A DNA stretch of 64,000 nt from Typha latifolia (Eukaryota; Streptophyta; Magnoliopsida; Poales; Typhaceae): positions 1,550,001 through 1,614,000 of the forward strand of contig CM034103.1 in assembly GCA_019914945.1 (NCBI GenBank), written 5' to 3'. Of the stretch, positions 37,085 to 49,044 are shown piece after piece; position 1 is the first letter of the stretch, and every line of letters begins with the position of its first letter. The translations under genes were made by a program, and so were the position numbers. The notes under the pieces are model-generated. The model saw only the letters and a list, made by a program, of their open reading frames with translations. It was not told the origin of the DNA and searched no databases.

Positions 37085-37595
37085 TAGCTCTTGCAGTTGG
37101 CATCCGAACTTTGTATCGTTTAATCCTGTGTGAATAAGGTAGTCAGCAAAATTTTCTCATCAGATAAAGGTCCACCTGACATATAGTTGGACCTACTCCA
37201 GAGCATTTAGGGAAGGATCAAGAGATGGTTTATCTCCAAGAAATCCTTGAAAACGTCAGAAATGCCGAGAATCAAAGCACAAGATCATCATTGACAATTG
37301 GAGCATCCACAGCATGATTCAATCATCGAATGCGCCCCCATTTGTATAACTTGCGGAGATCATTTACTAATTCCAACAGCTGAGATGTCAAAAAGATAAA
37401 GAGCATAACAATCCTTCAATATCAATTATGTCATGAACATAGCGAAGCATTAACTCAAAGGGAATGGTGATTATATGTATACCTCTGATACATAGCTTCC
37501 TTGCACACTAATTGCTCATTCCAGCAATGTTGTCAATGAAACAGATGACAATGATTTGAGTGCACAATATAGTGGGATAGAGACACCACCTTTTA
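37085..37595 (-). pseudogene. Degraded SGPP-like phosphatase copy
   Basis: Three blocks align in order with the intact gene at 33844-35200. About 37087-37131 matches exon 5 (the CTCTTCCAGTGCCATCCAAA region). About 37196-37393 matches exon 4 (the family text for SEQLKGVNGLSKLCKW is recognisable as GACATCTCAGCTGTTGGAAT and CGCAAGTTATACAAATGG). About 37491-37590 matches exon 3 (ATACCTCTGATACATAGCTT versus ATACCTACAGAACAAAGCTT). Many substitutions and indels break all frames, and exons 1-2 with the motif I aspartates are not found. Its 5' side abuts the PPR gene's 3' end. Confidence 0.75.
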
Positions 37596-37858
37596 CCCGA
37601 GCGCTGCAACCCTTTTAACAACGTCTATCATGCACACCCACTCACCTGGGCTATTCTGTCTCCATGAATACCTAAACAACTTCCATCGTTGCCATGTAAA
37701 CTCTGTATTTTCAAGAACATACATTGCAGACTCCACAATCTCAGGCCAAGCTTGCATCATCAAAATTGCTGCTGAAAGCAACACATAATAGCTCAATAAC
37801 CTTTTGTTGATTGCATGAGCAATTTCCAACAAATGTGCAAAAAAAATCATGCAATCAG

Positions 37859-39871
37859 TCAGGCTGTGCATCTTATGGTACTTTGCCTCCTGTTGTGCCC
37901 CCAATAGGGAACCTTTAAGCGGGCACCCATCTCACTCAACAGAAAGAAGACCATGTTCTCCTTGCATTCCAAGATGTTTGCTTCCATAACATGATGTGAG
38001 TTGGACTCATCTGCACCAACTAGGCTAGCCCCTGCGTCCTTTTGTAGTCCATTATCCTTGATCATCTCCCTCACCTTCTCCACATCATTCCATCTACCTT
38101 CTGTAGCATATAAGTTAGACAGTAACACATATGCCCCAACATCAGTAGGATTCATGTCAATCAGCTTCCTGGCCACAAACTCTCCAAGCTTCCGATCACA
38201 CTGATTCCTAGAAGCTGACAACAGAGCACCCCACAGGGCTGGAGATCCTTTTGAAGAGAGTCCCTTCATGAGGTTATCTGAATCTTTGAACAATCCAGCA
38301 CGACCCAGAAGGTCCATCATACAACCAAAGTGCTCCACCTTAGGCTCAATGTTATAGAAACGAATCATCCTATCAAAACACCACCACCCTTCCAACACCA
38401 TCCCACCATGAGCACATGAACTCAGAATGCAAACAAAGGTTGTCTCATTAGGCCTTGGTCCCTTCTTCTCCATCTCCATGAACACCTCAAGTGCCTTCCC
38501 AGCTTGGCCATGTAAACCATACCCAATGATCAAAGAATTCCAAGAGGCAACATTTCGTTCCACCATCGAGTCAAAGACTTCCCTTGCCAACTCCATGACA
38601 CCACACTTGGCATACATCGTCAAGAGCACAGTTGATAGCAATACATCAGACTCGATACACCTATACCTATCTCTGATCAAATAATGGACCCACTTTCCTC
38701 TATCTAGCTCACCTAAACCTGCACATGCTGTCAAGACACTAACGAAGGTTGCTTCATTTGGCTTCACATCTCCCACCGCTGTCATACCATCAAACAATCT
38801 CAAGCACTCTCTATAGTCCTTCACCCGAGCATAAAGTGCCAACATGATATTCCAAGAAATCAAACTCCTCTCCGGCATCTTATCAAAAAGATCCTGAGCA
38901 GCCCCGACATTTTTGACCCTTGCATACCCATCGATCATCGAATTCCAGGAGACTACATCCCTCCCGACCATCATCTCAAACAATTCCTTGGCAGCATCCA
39001 TATCCCCAACACCAGCATGTCCGGCAATTATCGCATTCCAACTGATTACATCCCTCTCAGGCATTTCGTTGAACAACTCCCGAGCAGAGCCCAACATGCC
39101 GTTCTTCACATACCCATCAAGCATCGAGTTCCATGTGACCAAATCCGACGCATACCCAGAATCAAACAACTTGAAAGCAGCACCCACATCACCGAAACAG
39201 CAGTACATATGGATGAAAGCGTTGCGGACGAAGAGATCAGGCTCAAGACCGGATTTTGCGGCATGGTTATGGAAGCTCTTGCCTTCCCGAGCAAGACCGA
39301 GGTCAGAAAATAGCTTGGCGAGGAGGGGGAAGGTGAAGTGGTTGGGGGGGATGAGGGAGGGGCGGGCCTCGAGGCGGAGGAAGGAGAGGGCAAGGTCGGG
39401 GCGTTGATGGGAGAGGAAGGAACGGAGAATGGTGTTGACGAGGAAGGGGTCAGGGGAGTCGACGAGTGAGAAGAGGGAGACGGCGAGATGGGTGGAGGCA
39501 AGGGAGGGGGAGAGGGAGAGGGGTTTGATAGCGCGGCCCGCGGCGAGGCAGTGGTGGGCGAGGCCGGTGACGAGGAGCAGGGCGAGGGATTGGAGGAATT
39601 GGGGGGAGGAGGTGTCGCCGGAGGAGGACTCGAGGGCGCGGAGGAGAGGGTGGCTAAGCTTTAATGGTGGTAGATCGCCAGAGACGGCGACGGAGGAGGA
39701 GGCGATGGCGGTGGAGGAAGAAGGCGGCTGTTTGCGGTGGTGGTGGCGGTGATGGGAGTTGGAATGTGTTGGAGGAACGGAGGGTGGAAGAAGTGATTTT
39801 TTCTGGTTGCGGAGAGAGAGGAGAAGGTGATCGAGGTAGCGAGAGGAGAGTCGTCTGAGCTTCGCGGCCAT
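37859..39871 (-). CDS. Pentatricopeptide repeat protein, PLS class with E domain
   Basis: Single-exon 670-residue RNA-binding protein of the plant organelle PPR family. Residues 1-60 are basic and Ser/His/Pro-rich, fitting a plastid or mitochondrial presequence. From about residue 135 to 600 it is a run of P, L and S repeats with clear motifs such as DLVTWNSMLDGYVKNGMLGS, DVISWNAIIAGHAGVGDMD, DVVSWNSMIDGYARVKNVG and NVASWNSLIIGYGLHGQAG. An E-type tail (ALWGALLSASRNQCDRKLGE, then YVLLSNLYATEGRWNDVEKV) follows, but no DYW deaminase domain, so if it acts in editing it would need a partner. The start is the ATG at 39871, because the extra leading codon of the frame is TTG. The N-terminal coding region is very GC-rich. 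A long (TA)n tract lies 35 bases upstream. The RNA target cannot be read from this. Confidence 0.93.
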   Translation of the reverse strand: MAAKLRRLSSRYLDHLLLSLRNQKKSLLPPSVPPTHSNSHHRHHHRKQPPSSSTAIASSSVAVSGDLPPLKLSHPLLRALESSSGDTSSPQFLQSLALLLVTGLAHHCLAAGRAIKPLSLSPSLASTHLAVSLFSLVDSPDPFLVNTILRSFLSHQRPDLALSFLRLEARPSLIPPNHFTFPLLAKLFSDLGLAREGKSFHNHAAKSGLEPDLFVRNAFIHMYCCFGDVGAAFKLFDSGYASDLVTWNSMLDGYVKNGMLGSARELFNEMPERDVISWNAIIAGHAGVGDMDAAKELFEMMVGRDVVSWNSMIDGYARVKNVGAAQDLFDKMPERSLISWNIMLALYARVKDYRECLRLFDGMTAVGDVKPNEATFVSVLTACAGLGELDRGKWVHYLIRDRYRCIESDVLLSTVLLTMYAKCGVMELAREVFDSMVERNVASWNSLIIGYGLHGQAGKALEVFMEMEKKGPRPNETTFVCILSSCAHGGMVLEGWWCFDRMIRFYNIEPKVEHFGCMMDLLGRAGLFKDSDNLMKGLSSKGSPALWGALLSASRNQCDRKLGEFVARKLIDMNPTDVGAYVLLSNLYATEGRWNDVEKVREMIKDNGLQKDAGASLVGADESNSHHVMEANILECKENMVFFLLSEMGARLKVPYWGHNRRQSTIRCTA

Positions 39872-39902
39872 CAATGGAGTTTGTATTCTTCTCTCTCTCT
39901 CT

Positions 39903-39905
<3 letters not shown>

Positions 39906-39964
<59 letters not shown>
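39906..39964. repeat. (TA)n microsatellite next to the PPR start
   Basis: About 59 bases of perfect TA repeat, 35-93 bases upstream of the PPR start codon. It must lie in that gene's leader or core promoter. The gene-proximal side is a short (CT)n run. Confidence 0.95.
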
Positions 39965-39968
<4 letters not shown>

Positions 39969-41386
39969 TCGGTAAATTATAGCCTAAACCCTGAATTGTT
40001 TTAGAGATAAAGTGAGAATTGAAAAACACTAGATTCTCTGACAACCATTTTATTATTATTTTGGGAAAATAGAATAGTCATTTAACACTTTTTATTAGTA
40101 TCTAGTGAGAAATATTAAATAGTTAAGAGAGTTTATAAAAAAAATTAAGAGAGCATATATAAAAATAAATTACAATTCAAGAGATCTAAGCATAATTAAC
40201 TCTAAATTAAAATTTTTTTTTCTTTCGACTCCAAGTTCAATACCATATCACAAAGAAACCACAGTAAAAATAAAACTCAGTATTAAAAGGTAAACCCTAA
40301 AACTAATGGTACAGATTGCTAATTTCCCTTGCCATGTCCCTAAAATACTTCAATATCGAATTGCAATATACCATGCTCCTGGAATTAGAACCTGCAAGCG
40401 ACTACTAAATTGCACATACAATTGTCTTATATCTGTGGAATTCTCTTAAACACTCCCAGGCCCCAGCACATTTCAACTTGCATGCTCCCCAGCCCTTCAC
40501 AATGTTATTGCCACTTGAACTTGTCTTAATAGACACTAGCAACTAGCCATGTAAAAATCTCATCAGCTATTAATCAGAACCAACAACGAGAATTTGATCA
40601 GAAACATCAATTATCAAGATTTTGCAATCGAAATCCAAGCATCAGTTTTTTTACCTTAGAAGGATAAAATGAATGAAAGCTTAAATCAACCTGGATTAAT
40701 GTCAGTTGAGAGTTATACTAATTCATAGAAGGCCATGTGATGTTTGATTTGTATATAAAAAAAATATATTCATAAATTAAAACTCTCTTAAATATATTTC
40801 ACAATTAAATATTTACTAATGCATATTTTAGCTAAACATTGTATAAAATAAATTACGCGATAAATTATACACAAAACTTTATAAAAAAAACAAACAGTGT
40901 AATAACATTATCCACATTTTATAAATAAAATTTCTAGTACAATTAGCGTACTTATTCAATGTTAGTAACCAAACACAATTTTTTATATAAATTTATTCAA
41001 AGTTATTATTACATTTTTTTTACAATCAAACAGTAAAATATGAATAAAAATATAGATGTACCTAATTTATATTTAAGATGTGTGCATAAAATTATATTTA
41101 AAAATTTTTATACACAACTCAAATAAGGCCTAAAAGTCAAGATTTTAGATTCTCTACAATATATTGTTAGATTTTCAAAATCTGTCACCATGATGATGTA
41201 TCTATTAGTGAAGACTAAAGTACATTTTTACAAGGAGATCGATAAAGTGATCAGACAATAAAGGTAAAAGTTTTCTCTCCTTTGTTTCCAAGGGAAAAAT
41301 GAGTGCTGCCGCTAAAGTCCTACAGTGGATTCCTCACCGAGTCAAAGAACAAGGTAGAACATACTAAGCATAAGACTATCCCCTGA
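39965..41386. other. Intergenic spacer between PPR and USP39 genes
   Basis: AT-rich. It contains a probable MITE at 40731-41131 (separate entry) and probably the USP39 3' UTR at the right. No gene recognised. Confidence 0.4.
40731..41131. mobile_element. Possible AT-rich MITE
   Basis: The left end AGGCCATGTGATGTTTGATT with TGTATATAAAAA is an imperfect inverted copy of the right end, whose reverse complement reads AGGCCTTATTTGAGTTGTGT with ATAAAAAT. The 400-base interior is almost all A/T and non-coding. No certain target duplication was found. Confidence 0.4.
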
Positions 41387-42337
41387 TCACTGTTGTTGCT
41401 CATATATTTGCATGTAGGTTTCTGACAGAGCTACCATTTGAGGAAGAGTTTCCGTGACGTGGAGGTCCTGCATCTCATACCTAAAGAAGAATGTTCAAAG
41501 AGCTAATTAATATACTCAGATTTATACTAAAGATGATAATTTACATTTTCCCAAAATATAATAAGACGAATGAAAAATAAAATCAGCCAAGAAAAATACC
41601 ATTGCTCTTCTGATTTCCGTTGCACAAATACTCTATAGCATCCTTCGCCAGGTTTTCCATCATGAACAATGTTTGCAATAAGATCATACTTTGAGCGAAG
41701 CTTCTCATTTTCCTTTTGTGTAGGTAATGGAATATAGTCCTTTAATTCCAGATTCTTCACAGGAAAATTAACTGACGAGAAAAAAAACCTATTAAACTCG
41801 GGAATCATAAATAAGAGAGCACCCTACTTGACTCATAATAAGAGAAACATGGCATACCAAGAGTAGGGTTCTTTTCTGTGAAGAAGTTGTTTTTTGTAAA
41901 CCGTCGCATATGAAGAATGATATATTTTGGCAGTTTGGTCACCCGATACCGCATCCTCGCTATGCATGGCCGCACAACCTCTGTAATAGTCTCACCATCA
42001 AACTTCTTTAATATATTAAAAAGTGGAACCTGAATAAAAGAAACAAGATAATTCATTTTTCTCAATACAACAGAGTAAAAAACAGAACATAAAGAGAATT
42101 GATTATGACAGCACCAAACAGAAAATATTTGCCAGCCTAGTGATGGTAGTATATGAGCTTCTAAAACGAGAGACTATTCATACAGAATCTGATGTGCACA
42201 TATTAACTAAACAAAGCAGGAGTTGCAGACTTCTAGAAGTTCCTTGAACTCCATATCTATCTGCTCTCTCCACAATAAGGTGAGACAAACTTCATAAGGT
42301 TATGCACTCAAAAACTTATTCCATCCCCACACAGACA

Positions 42338-42368
<31 letters not shown>

Positions 42369-45300
42369 GCCATTCATATAAACTGCTTCCTTTCATACCC
42401 TAAAGATCCTGTATATTCAAACTCCATATTTGTACATGAGAAATATTTGGATATTATTGACTATGAATTCTCTGACATCATCAACAAGGAAAAAGAAATG
42501 AAAACAAGAATAACTGATAGTAAGCATACTTAAGCATACTTAAGCATACCTGTGGAATAATATTTTTCTCCATAGCATCTTTGAAAAGAGGTGGAGGCGG
42601 CAAGTCAAGACCAAGCATTAGGAATGGCACTTTGGACGTTTCTGTGACAATATTGTCATTCGTTAATCCACCTTCTGTAACAGCTACATTGCTCTGCTCA
42701 TCACCATTCTCTTTCTTCTCCATACCAGGTTTTCTATGGATCTCTTTAACAACTTCCAGTTCGCCCTGGCACATTCTATGTTTAATAATATAGTAAAAAG
42801 TAATGTAACAAAACTAATGAAAGGTATTTGGATGGAATTGAAAACCTGAAAACAGTCATGAATGATGCTCCTATTTTTCTTTTTTGAACTTCTCAGTTTT
42901 GCATGCATTGTATTCAAGAGCCAAGATATAAACTCCACTGGATCAGATTGTACACCAATTTGAAACCTCTTATCACTAGCCTTCATAACTGCCTGCAGAA
43001 ACTCATGTGGACTGACCTGAAGACATGATAAAGTTGATGAAATATTGGCCACATGCATGACTATAGAAGGCCTGTAACAGTATTTTTATCAATTAACCAA
43101 GAACTAGAAAATCAACCTGTCCCTTGAAGTTCCTTGCGTGCCAAATCTTGCGAGTTAGTTCTCCAAAACGTTGCACAAGAGGGGACTTGCTATGTTGATA
43201 ATTCTCTGGAATAAGAAAGAAGTTCCTTAATGGAGTAACTCTCATTAAGGATTGTATTGTGACGTTGACAAAATCAGTCTCCTTGATGTTATTAAGACCA
43301 ACCTGAAACATGCAAAAAGAACTAATGATATATCTATCAGTTAGATTTTTCAGATGATTAGTGCCTCCAGTTAAAGCTGACAAAGTAGGAAGCAGCATAC
43401 ATACCTGCAGCAGTACCTTTATTTAATAAATTTTCAATAGTTAATTGAGGTTATTTATTTTGACATATATTTTTTTTCTCACCTCTAAGCAAAGAAAAAA
43501 GCTCTCGAGTAGATTCAAGAATTGGTAGTATAATCTTTTTACTATAGGGTTCCACAGTAAACTGATGGACTCAGTAAATCTATATATTCAAAAGCCAATC
43601 ATGATATGAAGGACTTCAACTCACAGTTTCACACATACTCTAAAATATTTGCACAACTACAAGTAGATTTCAAAATCAATATTTACGAATAAAAGGTTAA
43701 CCCTAATTGTATTCTGTGTAATGTATATATATATAATGAGTGCAAAGTTACCATTCCAGGGAGATAGTTGGAGCCATCGAGTGCTCTCGACCATTGCTTA
43801 TTTTCATCGAGATGTAAAACTTGGTGTCTTGAGAATCTACATAATAAAAAAATTAATACAGTTAGCAAAGCCAACTAAACATGCGACTATGAATCAAGAC
43901 AAAAATAGGGCACAAAAGATGGACAGTAAGAATATAATTTGGTAGAGGAGTATAAATCAAAGCAGGTAAGTGTCTCACAAATCACAGCATAAGAGGAGAA
44001 AGATATGAACGAATTTATCCTCGGGTTTGTATATTGGTTAGGTTCACAATACTCCAGCAACTAGTTTGAAAACCTAAAATGCCACAAACAAAAATGGTCC
44101 TGTTTGGATTATAAGGAAGATCAAAGGCCATTAAGAGTAAGAATCAATAATAGAAGTGACTCCACATTAGAGAATCCAAAACATCAAGTTTCAGAACAGT
44201 TCCCTTTTTAATTCACCCCCTCCCCACCCCACCCTACAAAACATAAAAACTACTTTCACTAATAAGCAGCGATGGATAGCTAATATAGATTCTCTTCAAC
44301 TCGTCTCCTAAATGCTGATATACAGATCTTTATATCAAGTTATCAACAATTCATAAAAGGAAAAAGAAATAAAGGTATATCAAGCATAGAGCATGGATAA
44401 ATGGTGGGCGTAACAAAAGACAATTAAAAAGTAAAAACAGAAAAGAATATCAAAAGAACAGCATTGAAACACAAACTCTGTAAGTTGTGAAACAGCATGA
44501 GAGAACATATACAGATTATTAAAGCATTATCACAAACAATAATACCTTGGATTTAAAACATGCCGAATATCATCTAGGGATGGATCATTTATTTCATATC
44601 CATCAGGAAGGCAATAAACTCTCTCTGTTTGAAGATTGATGTACACATGGTGGCCTGCTTCGAGACTGTGAGTATATGCATGAGATTTCAAACCTCTTCC
44701 TTGATAATACTTTCCACAAACTAAACATGCATATACATTCAAGTTTGATAGAGATATAGAGCAGAACTTCTCAAAATCAAAGTCCAAAACCTGCATGAGT
44801 AGATGAAAAAAGACTAATTAGACGAAAGAAGCTACAAGAGAGAATTTGCCTACTAGCCAACAGTCTATTTCAAAAGAACTACACATGGATTGCAAATTGT
44901 AAGAACTAAGAACAATTTCTATCATTTCCATGTCCTGTGTAGTTTCTGTGCTTATATGCAATAAAAACAAGGTCTCAGCAGTCGGAAATATTTAGTACTC
45001 AAATCAAGCATGCAAAGAAAACACCATTTAAGCAGCACTATTCAGCACAAGAAAACAATGAAAAATGAAAAACAATTTGACATAAGAAAAAAAAATTGTT
45101 TAGAGAAAATAGAAACTTAATATTGCTAGTATACTCAACCTAACAATCAACTGTGCATAAGAACTCATTAACAAAATATTGAGAAGAGCCAGGTTTGAGA
45201 AAACATGTTAGGCCTTGTTTAAAAAAGAGTTGAAATAGGAATAGCAAGTCCTGTTTATTATTATTAAAATGAGGGCTTTATTAATAACTATTCATATGTT

Positions 45301-46901
45301 TACTAGTATTCTAAAATAAAGATGTAACAATTACCTTTGATGTGATATAAAGTGAAAGAAAATATGAGAAAATTATATTTTATTTTTTATGAAATTACAA
45401 TAAATATTTTTTAATTTAATATAAAGTAAATTAATAGGATAGATATCATGAGTAAATTAGTAATTGAGTTAATGTGTCGTATAAGATATAATTATGATAA
45501 ATAGTATTTGTATGCATGAATATAGCTATTATAATGTTTAACTGTTATTCTAAAATAAAGATACTCCTAAAGTGAATGAGGGTTAGTGAACAAGCATTAA
45601 CAAGCTAACTAGCTTCCTCTCATTCAACATAGAATTCACTATCTCTCTGGTAAATCAAACTTAAGTACTAGCTGTTATACCTATCATATTAAGAAAGCAC
45701 CATTTAAAATGTAACACAGAATCATTTGTTTCTTAATGATAAAAGAAGTAGAACTCTGACTTGGTCAAAGATAAAAGTATAAAACCTCTCTTGCAGGACA
45801 GGAACATATCTCTATTATTTGCACAAATATTTCTATTGACTATCATGTAATACAGACATTACAGATTGACCATATAAAAATGCTAGCAGGTATATTATGT
45901 CAATTTTTATGTTCTAACTCATTACAATAAGATACACAAAAGAATAAAACCATTTATATAGAGAAAAACAGAAAATAACAATTAGAAACCTCAGAAGTCT
46001 GAGAAATTCAAATACTCCAAAGAACAACCGACAACATATTCCAAGAGAAGTTTCAAAGTTATAGCATGTCATTGCAAAACATCAATGCATATTTTGTCAA
46101 ATATCTAGATCATATGAAAAGCACAAAGAAGTGACATAGAAACTAGTATAGAGCAACCAAAGAAAAAAATACAGCAAACTGCAAAAGAAGAATTAGAGAG
46201 CACGCAATTGGCACTAAAACGCTTTAATTCCCGTCCTTAATAGTGCAAAGCAACCAAAAAGCTTCTCGTCCTTAACAGAAAACCTTGCAGATACTTCGCC
46301 AAAAACATAACGAACTAAGAACAACGAAAAGGTTCCGATCCCCATTAAATACTGCTACTACACCACAATCTCCTAAATATTTATCCTGCGATATTGAGCT
46401 GTAGCATTGTACCAGCCCCCTAATAAAGCACACCAGCGACCATAACAGAATTACCACACAATCCTCAACCAAAACAATAACAGAAGACGAAAGTTCAGAA
46501 TTTTCTTTCCCAAAAAAAAGAAAAAGAAAATTTGATTGATGAATCACCTGGCGATTAACCGTGTCGAGGTAAGGGCAATCCCTCCTCATCTCCACCTGCC
46601 TCTCCCTTCTCGAGCGTACCTTACTCTTCTCTTCTTCCTCATCCTCCTCCTCCTCCTCCTCTTCCTCTTCCTCTTCCTCTTCCTTCTCCTCTCCCCGGCC
46701 GTTCACTTGACTCGTTCTCCTCTGTTCTTCCTCATCCTCGTCCTCCTCGTCCTTGTAGTCTGCAAGCCCGAGGAGATAAGACCCCCCATTTGCCTCGCCG
46801 TCTTCGCCAGAGATCCGCTGCCTCTTCGTATGCTGATCTAAGAGGGATTCGTCTTCCACCTCGGATTCTTCCTGGGGTTTTCTCTTCATCGGCGTTTCCA
46901 T
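41387..46901 (-). CDS. USP39: U4/U6.U5 tri-snRNP-associated protein 2 (USP39/SAD1), catalytically dead USP family
   Basis: Splicing factor needed for tri-snRNP assembly. Nine exons, minus strand: 46901-46548, 44790-44546, 43836-43752, 43302-43117, 43016-42846, 42765-42550, 42029-41858, 41771-41600, 41480-41387; 564 residues, matching the family. The N-terminus holds METPMKRKPQ, KRQRIS and a poly-Glu/Asp stretch (about 75-100). A zinc-finger UBP domain follows (YACLVCGKYYQGRGLKSHAY, GHHVYINLQTERVYCLPDGY). The C19-like domain starts at GLNNIKETDFVN. Asp238 stands where active proteases have the catalytic Cys, and the GHY His is Cys (EGCYRVFV), as expected for this non-protease family. The C-terminus is WYEMQDLHVTETLPQMVALS. 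Intron 1 (44791-46547) is long. The gene diverges from TWD40-2. Confidence 0.95.
42340..42368. repeat. (TA)n microsatellite in USP39 intron 6
   Basis: About 29 bases of TA repeat within the intron between the exons ending at 42550 and starting at 42029. Confidence 0.9.
42521..42550 (-). repeat. Three copies of a 10-bp unit at a splice donor
   Basis: TAAGCATACY is present three times in tandem. Read on the minus strand it gives GTATGCTTA at the exon 6 donor, then two further AGTATGCTTA copies, so three GTATG donor-like sites follow one another at 10-base spacing. Confidence 0.85.
45207..45603. mobile_element. Possible degenerate MITE in USP39 intron 1
   Basis: An AT-rich block starts GTTAGGCCTTGTTTAAAA and ends near AGTGAACAAGCATTAAC, whose reverse complement GTTAATGCTTGTTCACT partly matches the left end. 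TATTCTAAAATAAAGAT is repeated at both sides of the interior (near 45308 and 45547). This is suggestive only. Confidence 0.3.
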
Positions 46902-48965
46902 CGTAAAAGGAAACCCTAGAGAGCGGAGGGAGAAAGAAGCTATTGCTTCGTTTCTGTAACCAACCCCCGGTTCTCCCCTGCAAATCGTCCAGCGAGGTAC
47001 GGGCGAGAGCTTTTGGACAAAAATGGGTCTCCTCACAAATTTATTTACCCAAATTGTGATCATAATCCAGCTAAACTTAAATGATCCGATCTAGAGGTTT
47101 ATCATGTTTTAATTAAATAAACTAGATTACAACAATTATATTTATATTAAATGATCTTATATATTCTTATTTTTGTTCGTATTTCTCATATGAACTACTA
47201 AAGAGATCAAGAGTTTTTGACTCAAAACTAGTGCAACAGTATAATTGCAGCCTTCTAATAGGTTAAAATATATATAAAAAATTTAGATTATTGTAAAGAA
47301 GATATGAAAATTCCGTACGATAAACTGACATAGTCATTTCAGAAACTCAAAATAAAAACTATAAGTCCACTAAATTTTAATTTCAAATTTTTTTATATAA
47401 TAGTTTTAAAATCACTTTCCCATGTATATATAAATCTTATTATCTGTAAACTTTTTATATAGAGAACAATGGTTGAAAAAAAAATTTGTCGTCTAAGATA
47501 ATAATTTTCTTAGCAATTTTTCAATGTATTAGAAAATTTAATTAGTCCACAAAAAATTATTAATTTAAGAAATAATTTGAACAATATCACTCAAGCTCGT
47601 TGTGAGATTAATATTATATATGCTACATCAAATATTAAGAAGTTCAATATTTTTATACTAACAAACAAACCTTTGGTAATAAATTTGGATAAATAAGTTT
47701 ATGAATTTATGAGTGAATATATGGATTATGGACGGGGGTAAATTTGAGTTAGGACAAAATTAGACCCAATTTGGTTTCATATAAGAGTTTTGTTGAGGAA
47801 TACACTTGAGTTATTTTTTTATTTATTTGTCAATCTTTTTTTTACTCATTTATGAGCCTGATGGTTAAATATGGGCTAAATAAATGACCAACCCTTCCTG
47901 AATATAGAGACGCTTAGGTTGCCAAATAATTACTTCGAACTAAACGCTGCCGAAATTTACTTAAAATTGTCATGTTGCCAAGTTATTTCTTCTAAGCTAA
48001 TACAAGCCAAGCCACCAAACAACGAAACAATTTCTCCATAATATTATTTGGAATTAGAATCGAACTCATGACCTTCTTGATCATAAAAAAAGTTTGTCAG
48101 TATTTATAAATAAAATTATATATTTATCTAAATATAATATATAGAAGTTGAATAATAGTATCAATACATCCATAGCTTGAATAAACTTTTTTTCATTGTT
48201 TTTCTTCTTTAATCAACCACAAAATAAAAAGGTGTGAGAGAGAGTTATATAAGTCATTTATTAGCTTCACTAAATTCATTTTACCATCTAATTGGACATG
48301 CTGGCATTCCAAATAAAAAGAATAAGACAATGAAATACAAATACTATGTATTAATTAAATTTTCTCTTTCTATTTCTCTCACCAAATATAAAAATATAAT
48401 AAATATCTAATTACGTTCGTAGTTATATCTTTTATAATTTACAATTATTACTCTTATTATTCATGCTTACTATTACAGACGTAATTTATAATTATTTTAC
48501 GTAATTCATAAATATTTTACATGGTTTATAATTATTTTATATATTATATAAATATATATCAGAGAGAATAAATTTTACAAATAATGAAATCAATGAGATC
48601 TTTAGGTTAGGGAGCGAATGGTAAATTCGTCTCGACCCGTACCGAACCAATTCCCAATCCGGTCCGGTTCAATCAATCTGGACCCCACGGTCCGGTCCAA
48701 ATAATCTAACTTTAATACTTTTCCGCTCTTATGTCCTCCTATTTTTCTCCTTATTTTTTTTTTTCTCTCAGCGACCTCTCTTACCGATCTGAGCTCGAGA
48801 TCACCGATCGAACCCTGTCGATCCTCCGCAGGGTATGGCGGATCTGAGCTAAATTCTTCGATCCATGGAGGTTCTTGAGCTGGACGAAGGAGGAGTAGGA
48901 TCTGACTGAGGGCCCAAGCCGAGATCCAAGAGAAAAGATAGGAATCAAAGTAATTGGTGGAGGGG

Positions 48966-49040
<75 letters not shown>

Positions 49041-49044
49041 AAAG
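46902..49044. promoter_or_regulatory. Divergent promoter region, USP39 (left) and TWD40-2 (right)
   Basis: A 2.1-kb spacer. Near USP39 a telo-box-like AAACCCTAG word lies at about 46911-46920. The middle (47050-48600) is AT-rich with no gene. Around 48650-48700 a GC-richer segment repeats GGTCCGGTYC. From 48730 on, pyrimidine-rich DNA and then a GA-rich leader precede TWD40-2. No TATA box was assigned. Confidence 0.45.
48970..49038 (+). repeat. (GA)n tract in the TWD40-2 leader
   Basis: About 69 bases of nearly uninterrupted GA repeat ending 6 bases before the ATG at 49045, so it is almost certainly transcribed as 5' UTR. GA tracts are known binding sites for plant BBR/BPC factors. Confidence 0.9.

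Noticed and set aside
37593..37904. 103-codon minus-strand frame overlapping the PPR 3' end
   Set aside because: Overlaps the PPR stop in another frame and runs toward the SGPP relic; no PPR, DYW or other domain. Considered as a spliced PPR extension, but no convincing junction restores a DYW domain.
46536..46841. Leu-rich plus-strand frame
   Set aside because: Reverse reading of the poly-Glu tract of USP39; the apparent membrane protein is an artefact.
41387..46901. Missing catalytic Cys and His in the USP39 domain as a novelty
   Set aside because: Loss of these residues is the normal state of the USP39/SAD1 family, not a lesion.
48050..48080. GAGTTCGATTC (minus strand), a B box-like word
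   Set aside because: No matching A box or tRNA cloverleaf at the right distance, so neither a tRNA nor a SINE could be called.
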